NCBI GenBank assembly: GCA_003506065.1
Contig: DNXA01000191.1
Span: 1 to 21,272 of the forward strand
Source of the DNA: Actinomycetota bacterium
Lineage (GTDB): Bacteria; Actinomycetota; Actinomycetes; S36-B12
Direction of reading: 5' to 3'
Length of the DNA stretch: 21,272 bases
The notes beneath the pieces are model-generated. The model saw only the letters and a program-made list of their open reading frames with translations. It was not told the DNA's origin and did not search any database. How positions within the stretch are numbered: position 1 is the first letter of the stretch; each line of letters begins with the position of its first letter. The position numbers and the translations under genes were made by a program. This document shows, piece after piece, positions 20,551 through 21,272 of this stretch.

Positions 20551-21272
20551 ATGTCGGTCTCAGTCACGATGCCACAGCTCGGTGAGAGCGTCACCGAAGG
20601 AACCGTCACTCGATGGTTGAAGCAGGTTGGTGACACCATCACCGCCGATGAGCCACTGCTTGAGATCTCGACCGACAAAGTCGATACCGAGATCCCAGCG
20701 CCCGCCTCAGGTGTGCTGCTGGCCATCAGCGCCGCCGAAGACGAGACCGTGCTGGTCGGAGCAGAACTCGGCGTGATCGGTGCCGCAGACGAGGCTGGCG
20801 CTGCTCCGGCGGCGCCTGCAGCTCCCGCGCCTGTGGCAGCGCCCGAACCGGTCGCCGCAGTCGTCGCACCCGTAGCCATTGCACCTGAGCCGGCCGCCGT
20901 TGCAGCCCCTGCTCCTACCGCTCCCGCGGTTGCTGCAGGCGGCGCAACCGTCGACGTCCTACTCCCCCAGCTTGGCGAGAGCGTCACTGAAGGCACGGTC
21001 ACTCGATGGTTGAAGCAGGTCGGCGATGCGGTCACCGTCGATGAGCCACTCGTAGAGATCTCAACTGACAAGGTCGACACCGAACTGCCTTCGCCGGCTA
21101 CCGGCGTGCTGCTGTCGATTCTGGTTGCCGAGGATGCAACCGCTGACGTCGGCTCAGTGCTTGGGCTGATCGGATCGCCAGACTCAGCCCCTGCAGCGGC
21201 CCCTGCCCCTGCTCCCGCAGCACCGGCCCCCGCTGTTGTGGCGGCGCCGCCCACTCCCCCAGCTCCTGCTCC
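20551..21272 (+). CDS. sucB: 2-oxoacid dehydrogenase E2, two lipoyl domains (probably dihydrolipoamide succinyltransferase), cut at the right edge
   Basis: Only 240 codons are present, with no stop. Two lipoyl domains (about 1-80 and 133-213) each carry the [19 protein letters not shown] motif and the lipoylation site [10 protein letters not shown] (Lys43 and Lys174). Flexible Ala/Pro linkers follow each (about 82-130 and 214 onward). The subunit-binding and catalytic domains lie outside the window. E2 carries acyl groups between E1 and E3 on its lipoyl arms. Position after pepA and lpdA matches actinobacterial sucB (M. tuberculosis dlaT, Rv2215), but without the catalytic domain succinyl, acetyl and branched-chain specificity cannot be separated. 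In some Actinobacteria this E2 serves pyruvate dehydrogenase too. The start ATG has GGGGAG about 10 nt upstream. Confidence 0.9.
   Translation, partial: MSVSVTMPQLGESVTEGTVTRWLKQVGDTITADEPLLEISTDKVDTEIPAPASGVLLAISAAEDETVLVGAELGVIGAADEAGAAPAAPAAPAPVAAPEPVAAVVAPVAIAPEPAAVAAPAPTAPAVAAGGATVDVLLPQLGESVTEGTVTRWLKQVGDAVTVDEPLVEISTDKVDTELPSPATGVLLSILVAEDATADVGSVLGLIGSPDSAPAAAPAPAPAAPAPAVVAAPPTPPAPA
20605..21020 (+). repeat. Direct repeat between the two lipoyl-domain coding regions
   Basis: The two lipoyl domains are in register at a 393-bp (131-codon) offset. A 23-bp block is identical at 20605-20627 and 20998-21020, with high identity on either side. This indicates a within-gene duplication, kept similar by selection or gene conversion. 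Confidence 0.8.

Noticed and set aside
20340..21254. Long minus-strand open frame rich in Ala, Ser, Thr and Gly opposite the E2 gene
   Set aside because: It is the antisense of the lipoyl domains and Ala/Pro linkers. The plus-strand frame has two clear lipoyl domains, and GC-rich linker codons leave few stops on the other strand.
1..21272. Mobile elements, CRISPR arrays, tRNA or rRNA genes
   Set aside because: No transposase or integrase motifs, no spaced direct repeats and no recognisable tRNA or rRNA sequence were seen; base composition and codon use look even across the window.

Overview
The window is a gene-dense stretch of about 60-63% G+C DNA from a high-GC Actinomycetota chromosome. 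No mobile element, CRISPR array, rRNA or tRNA was seen. The backbone order ctaC, adoK, HesB/IscA protein, DUF3043 membrane protein, cobT, cobS, gcvT, leucyl aminopeptidase, 2-oxoacid dehydrogenase E2 follows the order I recall for Mycobacterium tuberculosis Rv2200c-Rv2215. This is therefore core chromosome with lineage-specific insertions. Actinobacterial traits are the AdoK subfamily, the actinobacterial NadA N-terminus, a metallo-beta-lactamase-CobU fusion, and several start codons sitting 6-8 nt behind a TAnnnT-like box, which suggests leaderless transcripts.

Layout. Bases 1-202 (-) hold the start of ctaC. Bases 382-1772 (+) hold a cysteine-desulfurase-like protein overlapping a TusA-like sulfur carrier. 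Bases 1733-4094 (-) hold a secreted protein of unknown function, adenosine kinase and aat. Bases 4131-4493 (-) hold an A-type Fe-S carrier, divergent from nadA (4598-5788, +), whose product needs a 4Fe-4S cluster. A DUF3043-type membrane protein follows, then (-) a small conserved protein and an aldo/keto reductase. Bases 7665-16391 (+) are a cobalamin riboswitch followed by eight closely spaced or overlapping genes. Bases 16411-17520 (-) hold gcvT. From 17594 (+) come leucyl aminopeptidase, dihydrolipoamide dehydrogenase and the first 240 codons of a two-lipoyl-domain E2, cut by the window end.

The most coherent system is the riboswitch-headed B12 operon. It encodes a secreted alpha/alpha-toroid-like protein, a secreted protein with a C-terminal membrane anchor, a complete ECF transporter (T, fused A-A, S), and the nucleotide-loop assembly enzymes CobU (fused to a PhnP-like metallo-beta-lactamase domain), CobT and CobS. 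It reads as capture, import and completion of corrinoids rather than de novo synthesis. The toroid protein recalls the alpha-barrel of animal intrinsic factor and transcobalamin, so the first two genes may form a bacterial surface B12 receptor (inference).

Two other items stand out. The cysteine-desulfurase-like protein keeps its persulfide cysteine but has aspartate where the PLP lysine should be. A 64-bp imperfect palindrome with 25 paired positions covers the start codon and signal-peptide codons of the secreted protein next to adoK.
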